This document shows, in pieces, positions 12,949 to 25,468 of a stretch of DNA of 64,000 nt. Position 1 is the first letter of the stretch, and every line of letters starts with the position of its first letter. The stretch is from Lateolabrax maculatus (lineage: Eukaryota; Chordata; Actinopteri; Acropomatiformes; Lateolabracidae): the NCBI GenBank assembly GCA_031216445.1, contig CM062197.1:26376001-26440000 (forward strand), in the 5' to 3' direction. Below the pieces are notes generated by a model, which saw only the letters and a list, made by a program, of their open reading frames with translations, searched no databases and was not told the DNA's origin. A program made the translations under genes and the position numbers.

Positions 12949-13706
12949 ATTTTTCAAGAAGACAAAAAACTTCCTATGCAGTGGTTGTGTAAGTACTGCA
13001 CATTTTGTGCTGAAAAGAGGTGCTTCTTACTTAAGCATTACCGCTTAAAACACGGGTGCCACACTCGAATATCACCACTACCGTGCCTTTATAAGGGTGC
13101 CTGTGCACATTTAAATCTTTCAATGCACTCAAAGTCCACTTATCAACATGGCACACTCAAAAGGACCTGGGGAACGTGGGTGAAACTGCTTTCCATTGTC
13201 AGCTGTGTGACTTTGTGGAGCCTTGCACTGGAGCTGACTTTTTTACCCATTTACGAAGACATTTGAAGCTGAAGCAAAAGGTTTCCTGTCCATATCAAGG
13301 CTGTAGCTTTCAGAGCAATGTTTATTCAACCTTTAATGCACATAAAAGCAAAGAACATCAAGACCACAATAAGATGGCATTCAAACCTGAAATTGTGTCA
13401 CATAATGTACTTGAGGTACCTCCACCTAATATAAATATTCAACCTGAGGATAGTGCCCCTGAAACTGATCAGGTTGAGTTTGAGGTTACTGAGCTCAATG
13501 AAGATGTGGGAGACTTGGAGAGTCAGTTGGAACATAATGTAGCTGCTGTTTTTCTGAAAATGTCATCGATTCTTAACATCTCTGAAAATGCCCTGCAAGA
13601 AGTTATAGAGCAGATCAACCAAATTTATGTGCTTTCACAGCCATTGTTACATACCTCGGTTGGAAAAATACTAAATCAACATTGTGGAGATGTTGAGGAC
13701 TCTTAA
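12949..13706 (+). pseudogene. Four-C2H2-finger ORF1 remnant, unit 3 (finger-2 frameshift)
   Basis: ATG at 12976, deletion near 13095, giving 12931-13266 and 13176-13706. TAA at 13704-13706; QWL allele. Confidence 0.85.
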
Positions 13707-16473
13707 GTGAGTGAGATAGCTAAAGTATTTACTGAGAATAATGTATTCCTGAAATTCACTTCTACTAGGGGGTCATTGTCAACCACTAGCAAGCGAACAT
13801 CATACATTTGAAAAGAATTCTCAGTGGTGACGCCTATTGAGTTTGTCCTAAAAAATGACAGGCAGACAGTTGTGTATATCCCCATACTAAAAATGCTGCA
13901 GACATTACTAAACAATGGAGAAATTTTAGATAAGGCCATGTCATCTGAGACAAATTTGTCACAAGGATACAGATCTCACAGGGATGGTTACCGGTTTAAA
14001 GACAATTCTCTCTTGACAGAGGAAGAATTCAGGATTACTCTTTTCTTGTACATAGATGATTTTGAGGTGGCTAAGCCCTTGGGAACCTCCAGAAAGAAAC
14101 ACAAGCTGCCATCTACTGGGTACTTGGAAATCTACACCCTAAATATCGCTCCTCTCTTCATTCCATTCAGCTTGCTCTACTCATCATCGCTGAAGATGAT
14201 ATCAGGAAGTTGACTTTAAATGAGAGACCACAGTCTATTGAAGAATTAAAAGTGCAACTGGTAGATAAACTGTCACTGCAGTATGACTTTAAACTGCAGT
14301 ATGAAGATCAAGACTTCCATAATGCCCTCTGCAATTTGACTGAAATAACTGATTTACCTGAAAGAGCTACGCTCAAAATCATCCCTCTTGTGACTCTCCA
14401 TTTAACCGCATTGTCATCACCCACCACAACATCAGACACTGAGTGCAGCACAGCAGACACTGAGATCCTGTCGACAGGAAGAGCATCACCATCGCTAAGA
14501 CAACAGTGGCCAGATTTCTTTGACATACCCAATTTCTCAGTTGATGTTGACTATAGACTCAGACAGGCAGATCTTGCCTTTATGAAGGATGGAACACGTA
14601 TGACTCTACCACGAGATATGAAGCATGACATACTAGAAAAGCTTGCTGAGACGATGTACAGTTTCAAGGCTTACCCTAAAGATGATGACTTCAGCAGTGT
14701 TGCAAAAGCACTAATTAGCAAACACCCCTGCCTCACTGAGCCTGGACCACACAGATGGTATGGCTGGAAAAACAGCCTTAAATTATCGCACAAAGCTTCA
14801 AAAAGCTGGATGTGAGGATGTAGCAATCAATGGAGGCAAAAGAAGTAAAGGCAACCCAGAAGGAGAATCCTCAAGCAAGAATATCAAACGGCCAAAAAGA
14901 GGTGAAGCAAACTACCTACCTAACTTACCTGAAGGACATGATGAAACAAGCCTTGAAAATGCCAGAAAGGTTCTCGTGGAAGAAATGAAGAAGAAACAAC
15001 CCAATGGCACTCTCATCTCACAAATGATGGACCAATCATTCCCACTACGCAGACAAGAAATTGTAGAAAAGGAACCTGCTGTACAGAACATTGTTGAACG
15101 ATGGCCAGCACTCTTCACAGACAGGTAAACTATTTTTGTTCTCAACCAATAAAATAATGCCTATCAAAAAGAAATTCAAGGTGTGTGGCTAGAAATCCAA
15201 ACACACTTGTTGGAATGTTAACACTTCTGCCATCTCTCCATCCCTACCCACCCCTCTCTCTACTTTTCAGGTGTTTGCTGAGTTCAACAGAATCGCAAGT
15301 AAGAATCTTGAGGGAGACTTCTTTGAGGCTCTGGACCAGTATACCCCACGTTTCATTGAACTTTTCAAAACAAGAAGGGGAACTGTTGGCCAGAAGCTCA
15401 GTGAGCTGATGCAGCACATGAGCTGGATGGTAAGTAGGTTAATTTTGCTTTTGATCTGTGTGATAGTTCATCAATCAAGTTCTAAATGAGATGATCCAGC
15501 CCAACCTATTCTATTTCCTGTCTGACTTGTGCTTGTGCCTTGCAAATTACTCTGTTAACTGGTCTTTTCTCTCTCTGTGTATCATTAGACACCAGACGTG
15601 ACAGTACTTCGCTCTGTTGTCCTCAAAGGCATTCCTATTTTACTTGGTGACGACTCCAGTGAATTCTTCAAGACATGCTCTGTAAGTACTTGCACATAAG
15701 AAAAAGTTTGGTCTGCATTAAAATAGAACTATATCTGTGCTGACATAGAAGATGTAATTTTATCTGCACAATATACAATATACATTTTGTACAGTGATTG
15801 ATGTATTTTGTATGGCAATTCCTCCACAGCTAATCTGAGAGGTATTTAAACAGCCAGTAAATAAAAATGAAATTTGCCACATAAACGTTGTACACATTAA
15901 TTAATTGTAAATCTAAGGAGCAGGAGTCCAGGCTGAAAAGTCAGTGTCACTGTTTAAGAATATATGGACCTTGTGGACCATAGCTTTAGTTTAATCATAC
16001 CACATTTATTTTGTTGGTTATATTGTAACAATCCAGTGTGAACACATATTTAAAACCATATTCCCTAGCAAATGCTTTCAACATTAAAAATGAATGTTTA
16101 GAAGAGCATAAATTGCCATGCTGAAGAATGTGTGTGTGTGTCTTTGTAGGGTACAGCGAGAGACGAGGCCCTAGAATGCACTGTCGGTGTGCTGACAGTT
16201 GTCAGTGAAGATAATCCTCATGAGGGTCCAAGTTCAGTAGACCTCCAGCCCATCTCCACTGCCATCATTCTGGAGGGAGGTATCATCATGGATCATATAA
16301 AAAAACTTGCCTCAGGCAGTTTGTCTGTTATTTGGGCTTACATATGCTTTGCATTTGGATTACCCAAAATGCATGGCAAATACACTCAACTTCATTCAGA
16401 CTGTGATGCTTGGACTGGGAAAGAAAACCTCCCACCAAAACTGTTAACTTTGAAGAACAGTCTACTGGGTTAG
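13707..16473 (+). pseudogene. ORF1 tail fused to PB1/SAMD3-like ORF2, unit 3
   Basis: Open stretches 13824-14213 (EEFRIT allele, as unit 2), 14210-14815 and 14760-15128. Exons 15271-15429, 15589-15681 and 16150-16473 (GKEN allele). Confidence 0.85.
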
Positions 16474-17823
16474 ACCAGTAAAGAGCCATCAGCTGTCAGA
16501 TAGCACTTTGTAAATTATGCAGCAGTTAATGTTCTCCTGTTATCAGAGAAAGTTTTATGCTTTCATGCAACTGAGCTGGCTTGTTTATGATCTCAAAAAA
16601 AAAAAAATTCTATTAAAGTGTACCATGTTATGCTAGTATGCTAATGGTGGAAATAGCGCCACCTTGTGTTGCAAAGAGTTGTTAGATAATGTTGTCAGAA
16701 AGGAACCTAGCAAGGTTGACCTGTTTACATTTGTGTTTTGGGAAAACTTTTAATTATAGTAGTTATAATGTAGTACAAATACAAAACCCAAGGAGTGATG
16801 TTTTTCTGTGTTGGTTTAAACCTTGGACTGATGCTCGCTTTGGGACACAAAAGCATTTGTTGTACTTTCAGTTTTGATCAGAAATGCAATGATTTTGCAT
16901 GCACTGAAGTCCTGTAATTATCAGGTGTTTACCTGTTTAATATTGTGAGACTGTTACATGCATAGAATTAGCTCACAAAAATGTGGTTTTATTTTTGCCA
17001 TGTCCATGTCATGTTCTACAGTCAAATCAAACCACAAGTTTGTTGTTTAGCTGCTGTTTTGTACTTGAATGTACAAGAAAGTGATACTTGGGAACAGAAC
17101 ACTTGAGGCTGAATAATAGATTTAATGCATATTGTTATTACAATAGCCTAACAGACATAGATCACACTATGAGCAATTTTACAACTAGCTTTAAAATACA
17201 TTAAATATGACAAGAGGATAGAGAACAGTAATTTTATTGTTTATTGTAAGGTTATTACATGAGTGATAAAACACACATTTTATATTGGAGAATTGGAATC
17301 AAAAGTAACAATAGCGAACATTTATTGTTCAGCCTAGATCTGTCAGTGATGCAATTATTTTTTTAATAAATGTTGTAATGCAGCTGAACAAACCCAGTGA
17401 GTGTTCTTTTAAAGTATATGTTTGTGGTGTTTTTCCCTTTATTAGGTAATAACAGCTAAAATAGATAAGAAATGGGAGAAGGACAAGGACCCATTCAAGG
17501 AAATTGGTTTGTTTAATTTAACTGAACTGAAATGAACTGAAAAAAAATGAGTGAGTAGTAAGTAGTAGGTATCATAATTCTAAGTGGGGTTAAATTTGTA
17601 TCAAGCAGTCCACACAAAATGAAAAAATTAAGTTAACACTAAGCATGGCTATTAAGTTACATGAACTTTTTTTTTTTTTTTTTAGTTGTACTACTTGATT
17701 TGGTACTGCACACTTAAAATAAACAAGCTTTTCTAACTCACTATTCTTAAGATTACTTTGCTTAATTTGCAACGAGTTTGCATACTTTTTTTAAGTAAGG
17801 TCAACTAATTAGATTTTACAGTG

Positions 17824-18384
17824 AGTATACGTACACACGTCTCCCGCAGAGCTATGTTGAAAGTCCCTCAATATTCAGTCGAGTATTGGCTAATGACCTG
17901 CAACACCTAGACGTGTCCAGTACAGTACTACAATATGTAGATGATCTCTTGATATGTAGCACCTCCAAAGCTCAATGTGCACAAGACTCAGTCTCAGCCC
18001 TGATGGCTTTAGAAAAGGGGGCTCACAAGGTGAGTAAAAATAAATTACAGTTTTGCCAGACACAGGTTGAATACTTAGGTAGACAACTCTGTGGCACTAA
18101 ATGAGCTATAGTGCCCTCACAAATTGAGGCAGTATCGAAAGCTCCCAAACCACAAACGGTGAGACACATGTCGTCATTTCTGCCATCTCAGCTTTACTAG
18201 AAGCCATACACCATCCAAAAGTGTTAGCCATCATTAAATGCGTAGCTCATCAAAAAACGAATTCCCTGATAGCTAAAGGCAACAACTTAGCAGATGAAGC
18301 CGCAAAACGCATAGCTACACCCACCTGTATAGGACCACTGCTAGTAGCTGGAGATTGTGAACCACTGACAAACTTATATATATA

Positions 18385-18421
<37 letters not shown>

Positions 18422-18704
18422 CTATATATATGTGCTGCTATGTAATAGCAGCACAACATCAGGCAAGTCCATATGCACATTCTGTATGGGCAAAAAGGGG
18501 GGCAAGTATAATCACTGAAGAAGGTCCATCACATGGGCTATGGCGAAGTGCACATGGACATATTGTCCTCCCAACATCTTTGGTACAGGTTGCTACACGT
18601 AGTGCGCATGGTCAGGACCATTGCACAAGTGGGGAGGTGTTGAGACGCCTTCAAGCAGTCTGGTGGTCACCATTTTTCCGACCTGCGTTTGTAGCTGAGA
18701 CAAT
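17824..18704 (+). pseudogene. pol: ERV pol remnant, unit 4
   Basis: YVDD at 17934-17945, TGA at 18102-18104, RNase H C-terminus from 18221, TA tract 18374-18418, junction at 18704. Integrase Ser allele. Confidence 0.85.
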
Positions 18705-18824
18705 TTTGCAAGGAAGGTTTTTTTCTGTTGCTCTGGTATTTCAAGTCTGATACTGCATGTTAGTGTTTTTGTTTTTTGTTTCTATTTTGCCGGGCTTGAT
18801 GCTAAAATGATCTTTTCTTTTCAG

Positions 18825-19583
18825 ATTTTTCAAGAAGACAAAAAACTTCCTATGCAGTGGTCGTGTAAGTACTGCACATTTTGTGCTGAAAAGAGGTGCT
18901 TCTTACTTAAGCATTACCGCTTAAAACACGGGTGCCACACTCGAATATCACCACTACCGTGCCTTTATAAGGAGTGCCTGTGCACATTTAAATCTTTCAA
19001 TGCACTCAAAGTCCACTTATCAACATGGCACACTCAAAAGGACCTGGGGAACGTGGGTGAAACTGCTTTCCATTGTCAGCTGTGTGACTTTGTGGAGCCT
19101 TGCACTGGAGCTGACTTTTTTACCCATTTACGAAGACATTTGAAGCTGAAGCAAAAGGTTTCCTGTCCATATCAAGGCTGTAGCTTTCAGAGCAATGTTT
19201 ATTCAACCTTTAATGCACATAAAAGCAAAGAACATCAAGACCACAATAAGATGGCATTCAAACCTGAAATTGTGTCACATAATGTACTTGAGGTACCTCC
19301 ACCTAATATAAATATTCAACCTGAGGATAGTGCCCCTGAAACTGATCAGGTTGAGTTTGAGGTTACTGAGCTCAATGAAGATGTGGGAGACTTGGAGAGT
19401 CAGTTGGAACATAATGTAGCTGCTGTTTTTCTGAAAATGTCATCGATTCTTAACATCTCTGAAAATGCCCTGCAAGAAGTTATAGAGCAGATCAACCAAA
19501 TTTATGTGCTTTCACAGCCATTGTTACATACCTCGGTTGGAAAAATACTAAATCAACATTGTGGAGATGTTGAGGACTCTTAA
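18825..19583 (+). pseudogene. Four-C2H2-finger ORF1 remnant, unit 4 (continuous 243 codons)
   Basis: ATG at 18852; the frame is open to the TAA at 19581-19583 because the finger-2 base is present. QWS allele, as in units 6 and 8. The TAA is still premature relative to the in-frame family similarity that continues beyond it, so this remains a truncated ORF. Confidence 0.8.
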
Positions 19584-22350
19584 GTGAGTGAGATAGCTAA
19601 AGTATTTACTGAGAATAATGTATTCCTGAAATTCACTTCTACTAGGGGGTCATTGTCAACCACTAGCAAGCGAACATCATACATTTGAAAAGAATTCTCA
19701 GTGGTGACGCCTATTGAGTTTGTCCTAAAAAATGACAGGCAGACAGTTGTGTATATCCCCATACTAAAAATGCTGCAGACATTACTAAACAATGGAGAAA
19801 TTTTAGATAAGGCCATGTCATCTGAGACAAATTTGTCACAAGGATACAGATCTCACAGGGATGGTTACCGGTTTAAAGACAATTCTCTCTTGACAGAGGA
19901 AGAATTCAGGATTGCTCTTTTCTTGTACATAGATGATTTTGAGGTGGCTAAGCCCTTGGGAACCTCCAGAAAGAAACACAAGCTGCCATCTACTGGGTAC
20001 TTGGAAATCTACACCCTAAATATCGCTCCTCTCTTCATTCCATTCAGCTTGCTCTACTCATCATCGCTGAAGATGATATCAGGAAGTTGACTTTAAATGA
20101 GAGACCACAGTCTATTGAAGAATTAAAAGTGCAACTGGTAGATAAACTGTCACTGCAGTATGACTTTAAACTGCAGTATGAAGATCAAGACTTCCATAAT
20201 GCCCTCTGCAATTTGACTGAAATAACTGATTTACCTGAAAGAGCTACGCTCAAAATCATCCCTCTTGTGACTCTCCATTTAACCGCATTGTCATCACCCA
20301 CCACAACATCAGACACTGAGTGCAGCACAGCAGACACTGAGATCCTGTCGACAGGAAGAGCATCACCATCGCTAAGACAACAGTGGCCAGATTTCTTTGA
20401 CATACCCAATTTCTCAGTTGATGTTGACTATAGACTCAGACAGGCAGATCTTGCCTTTATGAAGGATGGAACACGTATGACTCTACCACGAGATATGAAG
20501 CATGACATACTAGAAAAGCTTGCTGAGACGATGTACAGTTTCAAGGCTTACCCTAAAGATGATGACTTCAGCAGTGTTGCAAAAGCACTAATTAGCAAAC
20601 ACCCCTGCCTCACTGAGCCTGGACCACACAGATGGTATGGCTGGAAAAACAGCCTTAAATTATCGCACAAAGCTTCAAAAAGCTGGATGTGAGGATGTAG
20701 CAATCAATGGAGGCAAAAGAAGTAAAGGCAACCCAGAAGGAGAATCCTCAAGCAAGAATATCAAACGGCCAAAAAGAGGTGAAGCAAACTACCTACCTAA
20801 CTTACCTGAAGGACATGATGAAACAAGCCTTGAAAATGCCAGAAAGGTTCTCGTGGAAGAAATGAAGAAGAAACAACCCAATGGCACTCTCATCTCACAA
20901 ATGATGGACCAATCATTCCCACTACGCAGACAAGAAATTGTAGAAAAGGAACCTGCTGTACAGAACATTGTTGAACGATGGCCAGCACTCTTCACAGACA
21001 GGTAAACTATTTTTGTTCTCAACCAATAAAATAATGCCTATCAAAAAGAAATTCAAGGTGTGTGGCTAGAAATCCAAACACACTTGTTGGAATGTTAACA
21101 CTTCTGCCATCTCTCCATCCCTACCCACCCCTCTCTCTACTTTTCAGGTGTTTGCTGAGTTCAACAGAATCGCAAGTAAGAATCTTGAGGGAGACTTCTT
21201 TGAGGCTCTGGACCAGTATACCCCACGTTTCATTGAACTTTTCAAAACAAGAAGGGGAACTGTTGGCCAGAAGCTCAGTGAGCTGATGCAGCACATGAGC
21301 TGGATGGTAAGTAGGTTAATTTTGCTTTTGATCTGTGTGATAGTTCATCAATCAAGTTCTAAATGAGATGATCCAGCCCAACCTATTCTATTTCCTGTCT
21401 GACTTGTGCTTGTGCCTTGCAAATTACTCTGTTAACTGGTCTTTTCTCTCTCTGTGTATCATTAGACACCAGACGTGACAGTACTTCGCTCTGTTGTCCT
21501 CAAAGGCATTCCTATTTTACTTGGTGACGACTCCAGTGAATTCTTCAAGACATGCTCTGTAAGTACTTGCACATAAGAAAAAGTTTGGTCTGCATTAAAA
21601 TAGAACTATATCTGTGCTGACATAGAAGATGTAATTTTATCTGCACAATATACAATATACATTTTGTACAGTGATTGATGTATTTTGTATGGCAATTCCT
21701 CCACAGCTAATCTGAGAGGTATTTAAACAGCCAGTAAATAAAAATGAAATTTGCCACATAAACGTTGTACACATTAATTAATTGTAAATCTAAGGAGCAG
21801 GAGTCCAGGCTGAAAAGTCAGTGTCACTGTTTAAGAATATATGGACCTTGTGGACCATAGCTTTAGTTTAATCATACCACATTTATTTTGTTGGTTATAT
21901 TGTAACAATCCAGTGTGAACACATATTTAAAACCATATTCCCTAGCAAATGCTTTCAACATTAAAAATGAATGTTTAGAAGAGCATAAATTGCCATGCTG
22001 AAGAATGTGTGTGTGTGTCTTTGTAGGGTACAGCGAGAGACGAGGCCCTAGAATGCACTGTCGGTGTGCTGACAGTTGTCAGTGAAGATAATCCTCATGA
22101 GGGTCCAAGTTCAGTAGACCTCCAGCCCATCTCCACTGCCATCATTCTGGAGGGAGGTATCATCATGGATCATATAAAAAAACTTGCCTCAGGCAGTTTG
22201 TCTGTTATTTGGGCTTACATATGCTTTGCATTTGGATTACCCAAAATGCATGGCAAATACACTCAACTTCATTCAGACTGTGATGCTTGGACTGGGAAAG
22301 CAAACCTCCCACCAAAACTGTTAACTTTGAAGAACAGTCTACTGGGTTAG
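19584..22350 (+). pseudogene. ORF1 tail fused to PB1/SAMD3-like ORF2, unit 4
   Basis: Open stretches 19701-20090, 20087-20692 and 20637-21005. Exons 21148-21306, 21466-21558 and 22027-22350 (GKAN allele). Confidence 0.85.
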
Positions 22351-23702
22351 ACCAGTAAAGACCCATCAGCTGTCAGATAGCACTTTGTAAATTATGCAGC
22401 AGTTAATGTTCTCCTGTTATCAGCGAAAGTTTTATGCTTTCATGCAACTGAGCTGGCTTGTTTATGATCTCAAAAAAAAAAAAAAATTCTATTAAAGTGT
22501 ACCATGTTATGCTAGTATGCTAATGGTGGAAATAGCGCCACCTTGTGTTGCAAAGAGTTGTTAGATAATGTTGTCAGAAAGGAACCTAGCAAGGTTGACC
22601 TGTTTACATTTGTGTTTTGGGAAAACTTTTAATTATAGTAGTTATAATGTAGTACAAATACAAAACCCAAGGAGTGATGTTTTTCTGTGTTGGTTTAAAC
22701 CTTGGACTGATGCTCGCTTTGGGACACAAAAGCATTTGTTGTACTTTCAGTTTTGATCAGAAATGCAATGATTTTGCATGCACTGAAGTCCTGTAATTAT
22801 CAGGTGTTTACCTGTTTAATATTGTGAGACTGTTACATGCATAGAATTAGCTCACAAAAATGTGGTTTTATTTTTGCCATGTCCATGTCATGTTCTACAG
22901 TCAAATCAAACCACAAGTTTGTTGTTTAGCTGCTGTTTTGTACTTGAATGTACAAGAAAGTGATACTTGGGAACAGAACACTTGAGGCTGAATAATAGAT
23001 TTAATGCATATTGTTATTACAATAGCCTAACAGACATAGATCACACTATGAGCAATTTTACAACTAGCTTTAAAATACATTAAATATGACAAGAGGATAG
23101 AGAACAGTAATTTTATTGTTTATTGTAAGGTTATTACATGAGTGATAAAACACACATTTTATATTGGAGAATTGGAATCAAAAGTAACAATATCGAACAT
23201 TTATTGTTCAGCCTAGATCTGTCAGTGATGCAATTATTTTTTTAATAAATGTTGTAATGCAGCTGAACAAACCCAGTGAGTGTTCTTTTAAAGTATATGT
23301 TTGTGGTGTTTTTCCCTTTATTAGGTAATAACAGCTAAAATAGATAAGAAATGGGAGAAGGACAAGGACCCATTCAAGGAAATTGGTTTGTTTAATTTAA
23401 CTGAACTGAAATGAACTGAAAAAAAATGAGTGAGTAGTAAGTAGTAGGTATCATAATTCTAAGTGGGGTTAAATTTGTATCAAGCAGTCCACACAAAATG
23501 AAAAAATTAAGTTAACACTAAGCATGGCTATTAAGTTACATGAACTTTTTTTTTTTTTTTTTAGTTGTACTACTTGATTTGGTACTGCACACTTAAAATA
23601 AACAAGCTTTTCTAACTCACTATTCTTAAGATTACTTTGCTTAATTTGCAACGAGTTTGCATACTTTTTTTAAGTAAGGTCAACTAATTAGATTTTACAG
23701 TG

Positions 23703-24263
23703 AGTATACGTACACACGTCTCCCGCAGAGCTATGTTGAAAGTCCCTCAATATTCAGTCGAGTATTGGCTAATGACCTGCAACACCTAGACGTGTCCAGT
23801 ACAGTACTACAATATGTAGATGATCTCTTGATATGTAGCACCTCCAAAGCTCAATGTGCACAAGACTCAGTCTCAGCCCTGATGGCTTTAGAAAAGGGGG
23901 CTCACAAGGTGAGTAAAAATAAATTACAGTTTTGCCAGACACAGGTTGAATACTTAGGTAGACAACTCTGTGGCACTAAATGAGCTATAGTGCCCTCACA
24001 AATTGAGGCAGTATCGAAAGCTCCCAAACCACAAACGGTGAGACACATGTCGTCATTTCTGCCATCTCAGCTTTACTAGAAGCCATACACCATCCAAAAG
24101 TGTTAGCCATCATTAAATGCGTAGCTCATCAAAAAACGAATTCCCTGATAGCTAAAGGCAACAACTTAGCAGATGAAGCCGCAAAACGCATAGCTACACC
24201 CACCTGTATAGGACCACTGCTAGTAGCTGGAGATTGTGAACCACTGACAAACTTATATATATA

Positions 24264-24306
<43 letters not shown>

Positions 24307-24589
24307 CTATATATATGTGCTGCTATGTAATAGCAGCACAACATCAGGCAAGTCCATATGCACATTCTGTATGGGCAAAAAGGGGGGCAAGTATAATCAC
24401 TGAAGAAGGTCTATCACATGGGCTATGGCGAAGTGCACATGGACATATTGTCCTCCCAACATCTTTGGTACAGGTTGCTACACGTAGTGCGCATGGTCAG
24501 GACCATTGCACAAGTGGGGAGGTGTTGAGACGCCTTCAAGCAGTCTGGTGGTCACCATTTTTCCGACCTGCGTTTGTAGCTGAGACAAT
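23703..24589 (+). pseudogene. pol: ERV pol remnant, unit 5
   Basis: YVDD at 23813-23824, TGA at 23981-23983, RNase H C-terminus from 24100, TA tract 24253-24303 (51 bp), junction at 24589. Pro-to-Leu change just upstream of the integrase remnant. Confidence 0.85.
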
Positions 24590-24709
24590 TTTGCAAGGAA
24601 GGTTTTTTTCTGTTGCTCTGGTATTTCAAGTCTGATACTGCATGTTAGTGTTTTTGTTTTTTGTTTCTATTTTGCCGGGCTTGATGCTAAAATGATCTTT
24701 TCTTTTCAG

Positions 24710-25468
24710 ATTTTTCAAGAAGACAAAAAACTTCCTATGCAGTGGTTGTGTAAGTACTGCACATTTTGTGCTGAAAAGAGGTGCTTCTTACTTAAGCATT
24801 ACCGCTTAAAACACGGGTGCCACACTCGAATATCACCACTACCGTGCCTTTATAAGGAGTGCCTGTGCACATTTAAATCTTTCAATGCACTCAAAGTCCA
24901 CTTATCAACATGGCACACTCAAAAGGACCTGGGGAACGTGGGTGAAACTGCTTTCCATTGTCAGCTGTGTGACTTTGTGGAGCCTTGCACTGGAGCTGAC
25001 TTTTTTACCCATTTACGAAGACATTTGAAGCTGAAGCAAAAGGTTTCCTGTCCATATCAAGGCTGTAGCTTTCAGAGCAATGTTTATTCAACCTTTAATG
25101 CACATAAAAGCAAAGAACATCAAGACCACAATAAGATGGCATTCAAACCTGAAATTGTGTCACATAATGTACTTGAGGTACCTCCACCTAATATAAATAT
25201 TCAACCTGAGGATAGTGCCCCTGAAACTGATCAGGTTGAGTTTGAGGTTACTGAGCTCAATGAAGATGTGGGAGACTTGGAGAGTCAGTTGGAACATAAT
25301 GTAGCTGCTGTTTTTCTGAAAATGTCATCGATTCTTAACATCTCTGAAAATGCCCTGCAAGAAGTTATAGAGCAGATCAACCAAATTTATGTGCTTTCAC
25401 AGCCATTGTTACATACCTCGGTTGGAAAAATACTAAATCAACATTGTGGAGATGTTGAGGACTCTTAA
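24710..25468 (+). pseudogene. Four-C2H2-finger ORF1 remnant, unit 5 (continuous 243 codons)
   Basis: ATG at 24737, open to the TAA at 25466-25468. It combines the intact finger 2 with the QWL allele, a combination shared only with unit 7. Confidence 0.8.

Larger units (their letters stand above)
11745..17617 (+). repeat. Array unit 3 (short)
   Basis: Contains ERV piece 11950-12828, pseudogene 12949-16473 and 3' region plus element right end 16474-17823. Private site: CAATAGCG near 17310, where the other copies have CAATATCG. It has TTCAGCCTAG at about 17329, shared with units 4, 8 and 9, whereas neighbouring units 1 and 2 have TTCAGTCTAG. This is one of several mosaic sites. Confidence 0.95.
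17618..23496 (+). repeat. Array unit 4 (short)
   Basis: Contains ERV piece 17824-18704, pseudogene 18825-22350 and 3' region plus element right end 22351-23702. From this unit rightwards the integrase site reads ACGTAG (Ser) instead of ACGTGG (Gly). The finger-2 base is present and the last exon has the GKAN allele otherwise seen in units 8-10. Private changes lie near 22362 (AAGACCCATC) and 22422 (CAGCGAAAG). Confidence 0.95.

Noticed and set aside
17590..17772. 60-codon minus-strand frame with a Lys run
   Set aside because: The Lys run is the reverse complement of the poly-T tract; the frame appears or disappears with homopolymer length.
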